Shown: positions 1 to 12,305, counted from the first letter of the stretch. The stretch: 64,000 nucleotides of DNA from Malachius bipustulatus (GCA_910589415.1 OU342634.1:19093144-19157143); one strand, 5' to 3'. The notes: generated from the sequence alone by a model not told the origin. Made by a program: numbers and translations.

Positions 1-1111
1 AACAGACAAATTCAACTAAACTTCCATTAGAAGCAGCATCTTTATGGCTTAGAGAAAATAAACTAAGACTGAATTTAACAAAAACCGAGTTGATTGACTT
101 CCATTCTTGCCGTTCTCGCCTTCCTCCTTTACCGCCCATCCCAACCGTTAGTACTGAGATCTCTCCTACGCGGGTTGTGAAATTCTTGGGCTTTTACATC
201 GATCAAAACTTGAACTGGCTGACTCACACTGACCACTTGTGCCGACGCCTTGCTAGCTCCTGCTTCCTTCTGAAACAACTCCAACACACTGTGTCTCATG
301 ACGTTCTTCTCTCCGCATACTACGGACATTTTTACAGTCACATCTCCTATGGTCTGGCCGTATGGGGCGGATCACAGAGTTCTTTACGCAGAGTTTTTCT
401 TCTGCAGAAGAGAGCTATCAGGATACTGGCAGGCTTGTCCATAGATCAGTCCTGTAGGGGTCACTTCAGGCGTCTCGGTCTCCTCACGTTGCCTGCTGTT
501 TATGTCTTCTCTCTTCTCAAACTGATTTACAAACATCAAGCCAAACTTGATCGTTTCCGATTCACACACCATTATCAGACCAGGCTTAATCTTTTCAAAC
601 TACCAACTCACCATCTCACTTCCACCGAAAGGACATTCACGTACACGGCCATAAAATTCCTTAATCACTTCAGGATAGACCCCGCAACCTTTGGATTCTC
701 TCAGTTCAAGGCACATCTCCGAAGTTATCTCACAGACCTGGAACCCTATTCTACCATGGATATTCTGTCTTCCCCCCCCCCCCCCCCTCCACACCCTTAT
801 TCATTCATTAACCTAGCACCTTGTCACTAGGATATGTATAATTGTAAATTTGTAAACGACAATGTAGTGTATACAATGACTAGCATTAGATTCTGGAAAT
901 TTTCCTTTATTTGTTCTTCTCAATTTTCTCTGATGCATTTGTGATTGTGATCAATGTGTTATAATGCCAATCGCTTGCGTATGACCTTTTGATTACGCAG
1001 GCGAATTTATGTGTACTACTGCGGTTTGTTCTTTGTTTGTGAATTATTATCATCGCTTACAACGCTATTGTACTAATCAATGATTGTTGAATTTAATGGT
1101 ACAATAAAGAG

Positions 1112-1142
<31 letters not shown>
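1..1142 (+). mobile_element. 3' end of a non-LTR retrotransposon (LINE)
   Basis: The window opens inside a non-LTR retrotransposon. The coding part ends at 830. A 3' UTR of about 270 bp follows, with a polyadenylation signal AATAAA at 1103-1108 and a (TTA)n tail at about 1113-1142. A simple-repeat tail in place of LTRs is typical of the CR1/L2/Jockey-like groups. The 5' part lies outside the window, so full length cannot be judged. A second, older LINE end with the same kind of tail lies at 42253-42912 on the other strand. Confidence 0.8.
3..830 (+). CDS. Reverse transcriptase C-terminal part (partial, non-LTR retrotransposon)
   Basis: The frame is open from the left edge of the window to a TAG at 828-830, so the coding region runs off the window and the real start is not visible. 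The residues near the left edge (a W-L-x-x-N-x-L-x-L-N pattern followed by K-T-E) and the later F-L-G-F, I-S-Y-G-L-A-V-W-G and Q-K-R-A-I-R-I motifs are those of the thumb and C-terminal part of LINE reverse transcriptases. A run of prolines near the end comes from a poly-C stretch at 773-786. No stop or frameshift interrupts the visible 276 codons, so this copy may be fairly young. The encoded enzyme copies the element's own RNA at the target site. Family placement (Jockey/CR1 side) is an inference. Confidence 0.82.
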   Translation, partial: QTNSTKLPLEAASLWLRENKLRLNLTKTELIDFHSCRSRLPPLPPIPTVSTEISPTRVVKFLGFYIDQNLNWLTHTDHLCRRLASSCFLLKQLQHTVSHDVLLSAYYGHFYSHISYGLAVWGGSQSSLRRVFLLQKRAIRILAGLSIDQSCRGHFRRLGLLTLPAVYVFSLLKLIYKHQAKLDRFRFTHHYQTRLNLFKLPTHHLTSTERTFTYTAIKFLNHFRIDPATFGFSQFKAHLRSYLTDLEPYSTMDILSSPPPPPPHPYSFINLAPCH

Positions 1143-1177
1143 CTAATCAAATAACTTTTACTTAAATAATTAAATAA

Positions 1178-1396
1178 CGGCCAATATTATAAACGCTGGT
1201 TAAGTTAACTGGCAGATTTCTGTGCCCGATTTTGAAGCTAATATTGACCTCGAATAACTTTTATTAACATTTTTGTAATCCCTTTTATGCCAAGAGTAAT
1301 TAAATTGCAATAATTTCGACCTATAGTCTATATCTTCTCCAGAAACGACCACAGAAATCGGCCAGTTAACTTAACCAGCGTTTATAATATTGGCCG
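1178..1396. mobile_element. MITE family A, copy 1 (219 bp, TAA target duplication)
   Basis: A long terminal inverted repeat runs inward from CGGCCAATATTATAAACGCT at 1178 and is matched by its complement ending at 1396. Both sides carry TAA (1175-1177 and 1397-1399), a 3-bp TWA-type target duplication as used by PIF/Harbinger elements. The interior has no coding capacity. A second copy of identical length is at 17823-18041. Confidence 0.85.
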
Positions 1397-1439
1397 TAAC
1401 AGAAATAAACAACACCTAACTAATGTAACAATTGTCAGT

Positions 1440-1765
1440 AACCATAGAGTCAGTGGCGTCAATTTTTTTTTTTTAAAGGGGCGATGACACACCTATATCT
1501 CCGCCGCTGGTTTTCGCAATTTATCACCATAAGCCGTAAATCATGAAAGATACTTAGCTCATGCTACGTGCCAAATTTAAATTTTTTTAAAGCAGCCGTT
1601 TTGACAATATTAACAAAACATTATTTTTTTTTCCAAAACTTCAACGCCCTGTATCTTGAAAAGGAAGCTTTCCCGGCTATAAGTGTATTAGAAAAACTGG
1701 CATTATTTTAACGTTATCTATCGTTTGGTAAAGTCCTGACGTTTTAAGTTGGACCACCCTGTATA
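1440..1765 (-). mobile_element. Fragment of a foldback transposon
   Basis: The segment starts with a GTCAGTGGCGT stretch, contains ATCTCCGCCGCTGG, and ends in CACCCTGTATA at about 1755-1765. The same words, in the same order, occur at 19490-19690 and in the arms of the foldback at 30935-32135. It is therefore one arm of a dispersed element family; no second arm is present here. Confidence 0.5.
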
Positions 1766-2407
1766 CTGCTCCACTGATTTTATAGTTTCCTATGTTGAAC
1801 ATTTCTTTTGCAACATCTTTCCACAATATTGTTTTTTTATTTTTTATGAATTGAACTGATCATCCAATTCAAATCTAATCTGTAATAGGCTTTTTATGGA
1901 ACTATTACTCCACTGAAATTCCTTGGAGCCTACAAAATACTTAAATTAAATATGTTTACAAAAGGGGGCTTACTTTTGTTTTGGCTATTTATAAGTACAT
2001 ACCACCGCGAACTCCAACATTATCTTCTGCATCTGCATTAAAACTTTCCTCCGCATCTGCAACATTTTCTTTGTTGCAGTTTTGAACATGCACACTTAGC
2101 AAATCGAAATCAGGGCTCTCCAACCCGCAAAAGATTCACATCTATAAAGATAGGACTCCATTTCATTTACTAATCTTTTGATTTTACTTCAGCTAAATAT
2201 GTTCATACGAAGCACTCAACTCAAACAATAAAGAAAACCAAATCAAACAACAAAGGGTTTTGCAATTTTAATTTAAAGAATAATAAAACACCATATAACA
2301 GCAATAAAATTCAAATTTAAAGTTAACGTAACAACTTGTCTTCATTTTTTGATCAATATGTCAATGTCAACTGTAAGACGTCATCCGTCATTTCAGTTTT
2401 TTCTAAT

Positions 2408-3140
2408 AGCGAATTCGAGTTGGCTGCACTTGCTCGGAGCGAGATCGATCTGTCTCTGATGAATCAGTTCAGCCCAGAATTCTGCTCCAGTCCGGAGCAG
2501 AACTTTCGCATTTCGACTCTGTATGGAACCGAACTGTGTCAGGGCAGGCCAGAACCAGAGCCAGAGCCAGAGCGCCATGCACCGGTGCAGTGCAGTGTGC
2601 AATCCAGTTTCCCTCCAGTCTGCATTTTCATTATAGCCTTCTACCTATCCCTATCCTATATCTATAACGGTTGTTTGTTGTTATGATGTTATTCTTATTA
2701 TAACAGAGTCGTGGAACTACAAGGCGTGATCCATTTTGATTATTGTAATAAGTTGTAATAATTCATACAATACGTAAAATGTACCTACTTATCCACAAAT
2801 TTTTGGTTTAAGGAATTACTAGGAATCAGTAAGGAATCAGTATTTAATTTTCCCGCTATTTCTAACCTCTAAATTTACGGGAGTGCACCGTTGCACCGTC
2901 AAATTTGACGGTGCAGTTTATTTTGCTCCGGGACAGTTCCGCCATACGACTCGAACATATTTTCCTATGCACTGCCAGAGAGCAAGTGTAACTCGAACAC
3001 AATTACGATATGCACCGCTAGAGTTCACTTTAACTCGAATACGATTACGAAAAGCACTGGAACGGAGTCCTACAAATCGAATACGAGATTCCGTCTCGGT
3101 GCGCACCCGGAGCAGAAAAGTGCAGTAACTCGAATTCGCT
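2408..3140. repeat. Inverted-repeat element with degenerate ~43-bp subrepeats
   Basis: AGCGAATTCGAGTT at 2408-2421 is exactly complemented by AACTCGAATTCGCT at 3127-3140, and neighbouring TGCACTT words also pair. The right half carries three to four degenerate repeats of about 43 bp built around AACTCGAATACGATTACG (2950-3140). The left half has a short (CCAGAG)n run near 2550. The open frame across the left half looks like a by-product of this composition. It is probably a non-autonomous transposon with subterminal repeats. Confidence 0.45.
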
Positions 3141-4300
3141 ATAAATTAATAGCAGGTCAACAACTCAACTATCCAACTCAACAACTACACAGCTGACTGC
3201 TGACAGTGCTGACTTGTTGACTTGTTGTCCAACGCTGAGCAATTTAGGAACACACCCACAACAATAGAAAATCTACAGTACAAAAGTAACATCAAATTAG
3301 CTACAACACATGAAAAATTGAAAAACTTAACATTAATAGGCTATTAAGCTATAAGTATTTATTTATTCATAAAATAAAAAGTTAAAAGTTCTCATAGCTC
3401 TACTAGAATTTTCAACGCTTTATTACCTGTGAAACGTTATTTCGGACTACCATTTTTTTCCGCTATATTCACAAAAAAAAACTAAAAACGCGCAAAATGG
3501 TAAACGGTGGCACCACACAGCTTGCCACCGGGTCACCATATGGCGGGCTATCGAGAACCTTCAAGGCCTCCTATATTTAACTATAGGAGGCATTGGAACC
3601 TTATATGTTGCTGCAACTCCCGAACAGGAATTAGATTAGCGCTACTTATCCTAAAAGTTTACCTAGTTGAAGATTATCACTAATCAGTAATCACAGAGTT
3701 AATACAAAAGGTAGAGTACCCGGATATTGACAGATTTTTATTGTATAAATTTTTTATATCAAGGTACTGTCACCAGATTTCAAAACAATGGTTACAAACA
3801 TCAAGTCAAGTAAGAACTTATTATATTATTTATCTATGGCTAGGGCTACTCTACTACACACGAAAACAAAAGTGGCCGATTGCACCACCCACACTTAAAT
3901 CTTAAGTGTCACTTAAAATTTTAAGGGCGACTGTTTCCGTTGCACCACTCATTTAAGTAGACCTTAAGAATTTTAAGTGACACTTATCTTAAGGGCCGCA
4001 AATCTTCCACTTAAAGTCCCACTTAACCTAAATAAGGTAGTTTTACAAACATTTTATCAGGAAAATAAGAAGAAGCAAATAATGCATAATCAAAGAGCCA
4101 ATCAAAATAAATAATGCATGAAATCAACATAACCATAAAATCGTGTTGTGTGTTCATCAGTATCCTAGCATTCCTGGCTAATAAAAATAAAACTACCCTT
4201 GATTTACTAATATAAATAGAATACGAAAATGGATGTTGCATTAGAAAACGATATTTTGGAAGATGATCTGGAGGAAATATTCGAAATCATTGACCATGGG

Positions 4301-4939
4301 TTGCCATAAGCTGCTTTCTTTCGACCGTAAATTCGTGATCCGAACGCGTTATAACGCGTTTGGATTCAAACACACGCGTGTTCTTTTGTAAACGGATTCA
4401 TCCCCACTCTTTACCAGATTTGGATCGTGATCCGTAATCCCCTCACCCCTGCGAATCATAGAATTTCTAGGATCGGAACGGGATTGATCCAGATCCGAAA
4501 AACGTAACCTAAGATTTCTAAGAATATGTTTACGTTTTCATACTTTTATGTTTGTTTATTCTCATTTTGTTCATGTACATTTTCGAAAGTAATTGAATAG
4601 TCTTACATTTAGAATATTATGATGGGTTATTTATTGGGTATACGGGTATACCTACCACATCCATTTCGTGCCATTTTTAAATATTATAAATAAAATAATT
4701 AGGTAAAAATTATTATTATTGTTAATTATTATTTCGTTTCAATAATTAGACTTTATCAATTTTTTCCATTTATCTTACAATAATAATAATTCGAATCAAC
4801 TTTACACTTCCCTTTGCTGTTCTTTCGTCGCGATAAGTAAACGGGTCTATTGAATCCGCAATTAAGTGATCCGGATTCAACTTTCAGGATCCATGATTCA
4901 AAGTGGCTGAGCGAAAGAAAGCAGCTATAATGTTGCCAA
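4301..4939. mobile_element. Foldback unit nested in the 3874-5845 transposon
   Basis: TTGCCATAAGCTGCTTTCTTTCG at 4301-4323 is complemented at 4912-4938 with a small bulge. Inside, words such as TGTTCTTTTG and TCATCCCCACTCT (4379-4420) recur in inverted orientation at about 11640-11700, so this is a dispersed family. It begins right where the transposase-like frame of the host element breaks off. Confidence 0.45.
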
Positions 4940-5427
4940 GGCAAATCAATATTGTTATTCGAAATATATATTTTTCCGCAAGCGTTCTAAAATGCGGCAA
5001 TTATCATACTGTACACACCTTGTAGAACGATCTCATTATGTTACTAGTAACAATATTTTCATTATTGTCCTAGCATAATAATAATTAACGTATGACATCG
5101 TCAAAATACATTGAATTCGGACAACTGGAAGTACCCGCGGATTATCTAGCTACTATTGCTACGACTATACGCTTTCTAATCATGGCGAGTGCTGTCAATC
5201 TAGCATAGGGTTAGAGTTCAATGTTCAATGACAAAATGTGTTATTGACATTGACGTAATTTTTTTAATTTTAATTAATAATTATTCTGACACTATTAAAT
5301 TAAAAAGTACATTATAAAATCTACGGTGCATTATAATAGTTTGTGTTGCAGTCCTTTATAAATAAATAAATTCAGAAAATTTTATGTTTCAATACTACGC
5401 TTGCGGAAAAAATCGTATATGTCACTT

Positions 5428-5530
5428 GGAGTAGAATGCTCATTTTGTGTTTCGCTCAATTATTGCACTGCCTCGGCTTCGCCTCGGCTGCAATAATTGC
5501 GCTCAACACAAAATGATCGCCTTCTACTCC
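5428..5530. repeat. Strong hairpin with ~40-bp stem
   Basis: The left arm from GGAGTAGAA at 5428 pairs with the right arm ending TTCTACTCC at 5530, with few mismatches, around a loop of about 20 nt (CTGCCTCGGCTTCGCCTCGG). A wider pair, TTTTTCCGCAAGCG near 4972 and CGCTTGCGGAAAAA near 5398, encloses the segment just before it. It is probably the end of an inverted-repeat element. Confidence 0.6.
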
Positions 5531-6095
5531 TAGTAACATAATATACTATTATTTCTATACCTTTATTGACTAATGACTATGACGTCATACTGTCAATCCG
5601 GCATCGTGTCCGCTACAATTCGTCAATCAAAGTGACAACCGACAGAATTCTTACGTCAGTAGTACCACTATACATCACTTTTAGCACAAAAACAACCAGT
5701 ATTTAGCCTTGTTGACAGATTCACTGCGACTTAGTTAAGTATTTCGTAAGTGGCAGTGGTGGAATGCTATTAAAATTTAAGTGGCCCTTAAATTTAAGTG
5801 TCACTTAACTAAGTCCAGATTTAAGTAGAGACTGTGCAATCGGCCATCAATGTCCTAAAAAATAGAATTTGACTCTATGGCTTAGGGATCTTTATCACTA
5901 TTAATTAATATGTCAAATTGTCAATGTCAATTGTCTGGTGAACTTGGGTAACCTTATCACAAAAAAAAAGAAAATTAATTACTTGTTAGATTGCTAGGTT
6001 GACCGGTTGGCAAAAATCGTATTTAAAATAATTATTTGACCAAAGTCTGTCTCAAATTATATCATTCGGAAAATAAGAAATTAGAAAAATTCAAG

Positions 6096-8627
6096 ATGAA
6101 ATTATTACTTTTATCACTATTTATTACCTCACTAACTTTTCTCTACAATGTTGATTGTCAAACGAGAAAACAGGTATGATCTTCAGGCTTATCTTCTTAG
6201 CAATGCTATAATCATACTTACCTGCACAAAAATTAAGCCCAGGAAAGTAAACTCTTGTATTTCTAGAGCATGACAATGGCAGAGAGAGTCCAGCAATTGA
6301 CCGAAATGGCCAACAAGAGGCCGGTATTAAAATTCAATGGTGCTAAATTCCGAGAATATGTCAAGAGCGTCCCCAGGAATTATTCTGTAGTTGTAATGTT
6401 TACAGCGTTGGCCCCTCAGCGGCAGTGTATGGTTTGCCGACATGCCAGTGACGAATTCACCATCGTTGCCAATTCCTTTAGATACTCGCAAATTTACTCC
6501 AATAAGGTTTTCTTCGCTGTCGTGGACTTTGATGAAGGATCTGATGTTTTTCAGATGGTAATAAAAAATTATTCTACTTTTAAGACACAATAACTGACAT
6601 ATCGACAGTCAGTGACTTACACTGATAAGTCAGCGGCTTGACTTTTTAACCTGTGTACATTCAAGGGTTCAATAATAGGCATATCCATAATACTTCGTAT
6701 TATACAAAGTTTTATGGATATAATAATACATTGGGTATTTATTCGGGTATATTTACCTACCTGAGGGGTAAATACCCAATTCAAAACACTAGGCAAGTAA
6801 CTTCATTTATGAAATCTGTTTTCTTACCTGCTAACACCTATAGTATATCTGCACAAACCCTTTGAGTGCTGATGACGCCTATGGACGTCATAGCATAGGA
6901 AAAAATGTACAGAAATATAAAAATCAGTACTCAAAGGGTTAACTCAAGCAGCCTCTATATTTGTAATGTCCACTGTTACTCTTATAAAAGTTTCAAAACG
7001 TATCGTTAAGGTATAATTGACATCTCGACACTTCACAATGTGGGGTTGTCACATTATATTATCATGTCACTGGGGTAACAGTTTTATAACACCCTGTTTA
7101 ACTCACAAATTTTTAAATCAATTCTGTAACATTTTAAATTTCTATCTAACCTAAAGACACGTATCCACCAAAGCAACAAAGGGGAACATTTATGTTTCTG
7201 TTCCAAATTTCCGAAATGTTTACGAATGTTCCTAGTACGTTGCTCAATGTTCCGTGATGTTGCTAGTAGAAGTTGTTGCTTGTTGTATGTTGCCATTTGT
7301 TTGCACGCAATATTTTGCACTTGTTTCTCGAAGTTTCTAAAATTTGGAACAAGAAGCAACAAATAATAATAATAATAATAATGTGTTTATTTCCAAATGG
7401 AAACAACATGTTCCTGTGTGTTGCTTTGGTGGAGAGGCACCTTTACATTGTCTTTTTTTAATACACTTATATTTAGAAATTGAAAAAAATTAAATTTTCT
7501 CATGTTTCTTCTATTTGGTGCTTCCAAAAATCTAATTTTTAATCAAATTATATTAAGAATTGTTCATGTATTATTTACAATTCACTGAGTTTACAAAATA
7601 TTGTCTTCCTTATTACGGTTTAATACAATTTTAGCTTCGGTTTAATATAATTTCAGCTTCGCTTAAACACAGCTCCTGTATTCGTCCATTTCCCACCTAA
7701 GGGAAAACCAAAGACTGCCGATACAATGGATATACAGAGAATAGGCTTCTCTTCAGAAGCTATAGCAAAATGGATTGCCGAAAGGACCGATATACAGGTT
7801 ATAAAACAACCTTAAAATTTGTTCCACACAACATTTATTGATAATTTTGTAGATACGAGTGTTCCGTCCACCAAACTATTCCGGTACAGTAGCTCTGATA
7901 GTAATATTCAGTTTAGTAGCCGGGTTCTTGTACTTACGTCGTAACAATTTGGATTTCCTGTACAATACGAATATGTGGGGGATGGGTGCCTTGTTCTTCA
8001 CTTTCGCCATGGTGTCAGGACAGATGTGGAACCATATCCGCGGACCTCCCTTTATTCATAAGGGACAGAATGGACAGATAGCTTACATACACGGTTCTTC
8101 ACAGGGACAGTTTGTAGTTGAGACATACATCGTTATGGTGCTTAGTATCCTTTTTTATATAATTGATAATTCTCAAAATTGTTCCTTCAGTTTTGCAGCA
8201 GCTAATAAAACTTTGAAATTTTTTCCTGAACAGTTTTTCTAGATGCTGCAGTTGTTCTCGGTGTGATTCTTTTAACCGAGGCTGCTAAGAGGAAAGGAGA
8301 TCCAAAGAAAAATAGAATCCTTGCAATTGTTGGACTAGCTCTAATATCAGTATTCTTTTCTCTTCTATTATCAGTCTTCAGGACTAAGACTCAAGGATAT
8401 CCTTACAGGTGGGTAAAGTAAAATACGACTTTGATTAGGCTTTCAACTATTCAAAGCACGGTATTGATCTCAGAAATATTAACTAATCTTGCAGAAGAGT
8501 TTTTTCTGCTCAGCTATAATTTTTTTACTTGTTCTGAGAACAAACTCCTGTGCATTGAAGAAGTAACATTTCCTAATGATATATCTAATTCTCACTTTTT
8601 TTTATTTTTAGCTTCCTGTTCAAATAG
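6096..8627 (+). CDS. MagT1: Oligosaccharyltransferase thioredoxin-fold subunit (MAGT1/TUSC3, OST3/OST6 family)
   Basis: Six exons join in phase: 6096-6173, 6267-6557, 7657-7797, 7853-8144, 8243-8408 and 8612-8627, giving 984 nt and 327 aa, the usual family length. Residues 1-21 form a signal peptide. A lumenal thioredoxin fold follows, with the redox motif C80-M-V-C83. Four membrane segments lie at about 182-200, 210-230, 262-282 and 295-316, and the tail ends Y-P-Y-S-F-L-F-K. Established for the family: this subunit of the STT3B-type ER oligosaccharyltransferase forms mixed disulfides with substrates so that cysteine-near sequons are glycosylated; a magnesium transport role has also been proposed. 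The start ATG sits in AAG-ATG-AAA context just before the signal peptide. Intron 2 (6558-7656) holds two MITEs. Gene identity is firm; splice sites are read from GT-AG and phase. Confidence 0.93.
6858..6938. mobile_element. Short piggyBac-like MITE in MagT1 intron 2
   Basis: CCCTTTGAGTGCTGATGACG at the left end is matched by CAGTACTCAAAGGG at the right end, giving an 81-bp unit. The right flank is TTAA (6939-6942), the target site of piggyBac transposons; the left flank is CAAA, so that side has decayed or was never TTAA. It lies in the intron and does not touch splice sites. Confidence 0.55.
7153..7444. mobile_element. MITE (~290 bp) in MagT1 intron 2
   Basis: AAAGACACGTATCCACCAAAGCAAC at the left end pairs with GTTGCTTTGGTGGAGAGGCACCTTT at the right end, with three or four mismatches. 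The interior is built of GTTGC/TGTTCC words and a (AAT)n microsatellite at about 7363-7382. It has no coding capacity. Confidence 0.6.
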
Positions 8628-8696
8628 GAGGAAGTTATTGTAGTACCGAATTAAATTTTGTTATATATAATTACTTATGTATTTGTTTTCTTTTTA

Positions 8697-8702
8697 AATA
8701 AA
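8697..8702 (+). promoter_or_regulatory. Polyadenylation signal of MagT1
   Basis: AATAAA lies 70 nt after the stop codon, in a very AT-rich 3' UTR, and is the first canonical signal downstream of the gene. Confidence 0.6.
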
Positions 8703-11700
8703 TTTTAAGAAGAATCTTTACATTCTGGACTCCCATTATTTAATACAAAGTGCTAGTTGATAAAACTTGCAGTAAATGGCGATTAAAATTATGAAATGAT
8801 ATGTAAGGAACAATTTCCGGTTATGGTTATAGCTTGTTTTTGTAAGGACACTGTGGGCCCCAGTGTTAGCGTCACTAGAGAAATAATGAATCCTGTCAAC
8901 ACGCAGTGTGGAGAAAACAGTACTTTAGAGAAGGGCTTGCTGCTTGTTTGATCATTTTTTGGGTTTCAACTTTGGTTGTAAATATTACAAACTTAAAAAT
9001 TAAATGATTTTTTACAGTGACTAATTTATCTGCCCCTATCATTACCTAACTGAGTGAAGGTTTTTCCAGTTTATTAGTCTAGGAGCAATTCAAGCTCGCT
9101 CTCATGCTAGGGATTAAAATTTCACCACATAATATGTTGGCAAACATATCTAGAAAGATTTATTCAGATATTTTTAAGGGGGTCGACTTCGTCTCCACAA
9201 GAGAGAAAATAAAGATGGTGCCCGAAGGTTTGGGTAATAGGGCCAATGAAACATGTAAAATGTTATCCAGAAAATTAATTTTTTGTTAGTAGCAATACCT
9301 ATTTTTCTAAAAACTGATAGTTTCATAACAAGGAATCGGGCAGCTTTATCAATATTTTTATCTTAAAGGAACCTTACGAGTTGTTGCTAACAAGAATTAA
9401 TTAACAAGTAGGTAGGTATATTTAATAAAGATTTAGAGAACTGGAATTGTCTTCATAAATCTGCAGCAAAAGATAATTTGCCTAATACAAGCACTTTTGT
9501 ACTTGTATTATTGAAAGTTATCAAGACAGACCTTTGAGGTTTATTAAGCTGCAATTTTAATAAATTGAAGATGCAAAAAATATTTTTACTGAACGTTCAC
9601 GAAAAGGTGAAGTTTAAACTTTAAACCATTCCCAACTCTATTTGAGTTGATTGGACAAGTACTTTATAGGCTCCAGTAAAGCATTACCATTCTTCTGGCA
9701 GTGTATCATTATTTTAAATAATTCTACAGATTTCACCTGGAGATTATCCTTAAATCTTGCAATATTTTTTAGTTGCAACATATTTTTATATTGTTTCTCC
9801 CATCATTAATTTTTTAGGCTGCGATATTGTTAGAAATACATACAATTACCATGTTTTGCTATCCTAAATATGGTAGGACTAAATAAATAATTTTCCAACC
9901 ATGTTGAAGTTGAGGGTTTTGAAAATCTTTAAAAATGTTAAATGAAATAAACTTTTTATTAAGTAGTTAAAATAATACTACTTGTATGATCATAAGAATA
10001 AAGAATAGGAACTTATATTTTACGGAATTCATGATAAATTTTAATCGATAAAAAATACATGCAACTTATATGGAAAATCTGAAATTATTTTATGGAAAAC
10101 TGATACTCGAAGGTTGATACAAGTATTACAAATATTTACATGCTTTGTACAATGTAAACTATTTATACAATAATTACTTTATACATTTACCTGCTTTTGA
10201 AACGCTATAAACTTTAACAACAGCATTCTTCAACAATTACTCTACAATTAATAATAATAAAAAAACACCAGTAGAGGCATTAAATTAACCTTCCACAAAA
10301 GAAACACTCCTGTTGCTTTCTTGGAACGTCCGAGATATCCCCCCACTTCTTAATTTCCAATAGCACAAAATTTTTCTATATTAACAACTTGAAATTTTGA
10401 ATACCTTATATTTGAAGACTTTTTGATAATAGTATATTGTTTGCTAAATATCTGAGTAATGCTGAAATGTCCGTTAAAATATATTATTTATAGTAATTGA
10501 TTTCTTGAATATAAATATTAATTAAAAAAATTAAGATTAAATAATACTTCCAAGGACAAGTTGCTCAAACAAATCTCTATAATAATTAATAATTATGTAG
10601 TTATACTGATTCTCAGTTTTTTGGAAATATTAGGATAGACTTAACATTCAACAAAGATGCCGGATAAAAGGTTCAGAGAAGGAGAATTATGTATCCATAA
10701 TATATATAAAGGTAAAACTTATATTAACCATGGATATCAAGTATTTCTTAATCTCTCATACATACACCCTTGTTACCTCATTAGTTATGATTAAAAAAAA
10801 ATATTTTGTTTACGAATTAAGAAACCTTAGGGACCAATTTTTGAAACAGATACATAATAACAAATTACATTTCAACTCAATTGTTAAATAAAGATAAATA
10901 AAAATGTTTCTATAAGCAACTGGCCCTAATGCTTTACAAAATCAATTACTTCGCTACACTCATGAAAATAAATAAATAATATACATACATGTAAGAAAAT
11001 AGGTTTATATAATACAACTATTCAGTTAATAAACTAAAAAGTACATTTTACATTATTTTACAGCAAGCATAAAATTATTTCGTATATATAAAATTAAAAA
11101 TCACAACTTTTAAAATTTGAACGCACAACCTTTATTAGTTCTACCAATTTAATAACTTGTAGGTACTATAACTTGACTTAATAAATGTATCAATTTATGG
11201 TACCTAGTTACCTACCTGTGATGTTTGTTCTTTTATAATTACTGCTGGCAGTAATTTTGAAAGCCTTTCAGCTCGATTTATAATTAAAGGCAGGCCGTAG
11301 TGGTGGTGGCAACCGCATAGGGGGACTTGATAAATGACAGTTCTATTTCTGCCATCAAAAAAAGTTAATGGTCCCAGAATAACAAATCAATGGAACTTTT
11401 AGATACGTATCATTTTGTAAAGAAATAAAAACGCATCAACCTCTGCTGTTGTCATCACCACATGTGAATCTTTACCTTGAATGATGACAACGACAAAATG
11501 AAAACCAGAATTAGAGGAATAATTGTTTTTAAGCCGCATATAAGCCGTGTTCTTTTGATGTCAATTTTCGAATCATGATTGAAGGAATCAGAAAATTTTA
11601 ATGATTCAGTTGGGTAAGGGGTTTACGATCACGATCACAAAAGTCGCTAGAGTGGGGATGATTGATCACATTTCAAAAGAACAATAAGTTACTTTGAATC

Positions 11701-11884
11701 AGAATCAGAAATACTAGAAATAGATTAAATCAAACCTTCCAATAATTATTAAAAATTAGACGTTTAAAATAGATTTCAGTGATTTGTAGGATTCAATCTA
11801 AGACATTAAATTTTTTCCAGGGCATACCTAAATTAGTTTTTCATTTCAGTAAAATGTATCTCATTCCAGGAGACTTATTACGAC
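8703..11884. other. Intergenic DNA between MagT1 and the next repeats
   Basis: AT-rich sequence without a supported gene. The only recognisable piece is at about 11545-11700, which is an inverted relative of the foldback at 4301-4939 (shared words TGTTCTTTTG and CCCCACTCT on the complementary strand). An open frame at 9104-9289 has no recognisable motif and is not called. Confidence 0.5.
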
Positions 11885-12305
11885 CAGTGGTTCCCAACCC
11901 ATAAGTCAGAAATTGAATCACGTGAGGACCAAAGGGTCTAAAATCCAGGTAGGATATTTAGAGCCATGGCAAAAATTTGGAGAAGGGAATTATTGTTGCT
12001 TAAAGCGAGCAGTATTAAGAGGCCCGGCCCCTCTTTTTTCAATTTTTAATAGAGTATAAATATTCTTCTGAGTAAAGAGTTTTCTATAAACTTGATATTT
12101 TATTATTTTTTTTTATTTGGTCATTTAAAATAAAAATACTACACCATGTAACTTTATCTAAATAGTCTTTGAAAGTCCTATTAAATTATGTTGTTTTAAC
12201 ATTGAATATGGTGTCACTTTTGGCCACTGTTTTCTATGTGCAGCGGGATCACTCCCGATGCCTGTAACAACCTGTGGTCCACAGACTACCGATTGGGAAC
12301 CTCTA
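11885..12305. mobile_element. hAT-like MITE remnant
   Basis: CAGTGGTTCCCAACC at 11885 and the complement of TAGAGGTTCCCAATCGG ending at 12305 are the kind of ends seen in hAT elements of the Buster/Charlie group (CAGNGGTTCCCAA). Just inside the right end is a GTGGTCCACAGACTAC stretch, also usual there. I see no matching 8-bp target duplication, so the unit is old or rearranged. No transposase is left. Confidence 0.5.

Larger units (their letters stand above)
3874..5845. mobile_element. TIR transposon (~2 kb), non-autonomous, with truncated transposase-like start
   Basis: GGCCGATTGCAC at 3874 is complemented by GTGCAATCGGCC ending at 5845. Beyond these ends the arms stay related for about 100 bp and are rich in CTTAAGTGTCACTTAA-type words. 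On the plus strand an ATG at 4229 opens an acidic reading frame beginning M-D-V-A-L-E-N-D that is cut off after about 26 codons. A short acidic start is usual for PIF/Harbinger transposases, so this may be their remnant, but that is inference. Flanks (AGT and ATC) do not form a clean target duplication. A second inverted-repeat unit (4301-4939) sits directly after the truncated frame. Confidence 0.55.

Noticed and set aside
2336..2686. Plus-strand open frame of 116 codons
   Set aside because: It lies across an inverted-repeat element; its Pro-Glu run comes from a CCAGAG repeat. No motif and no splice partner.
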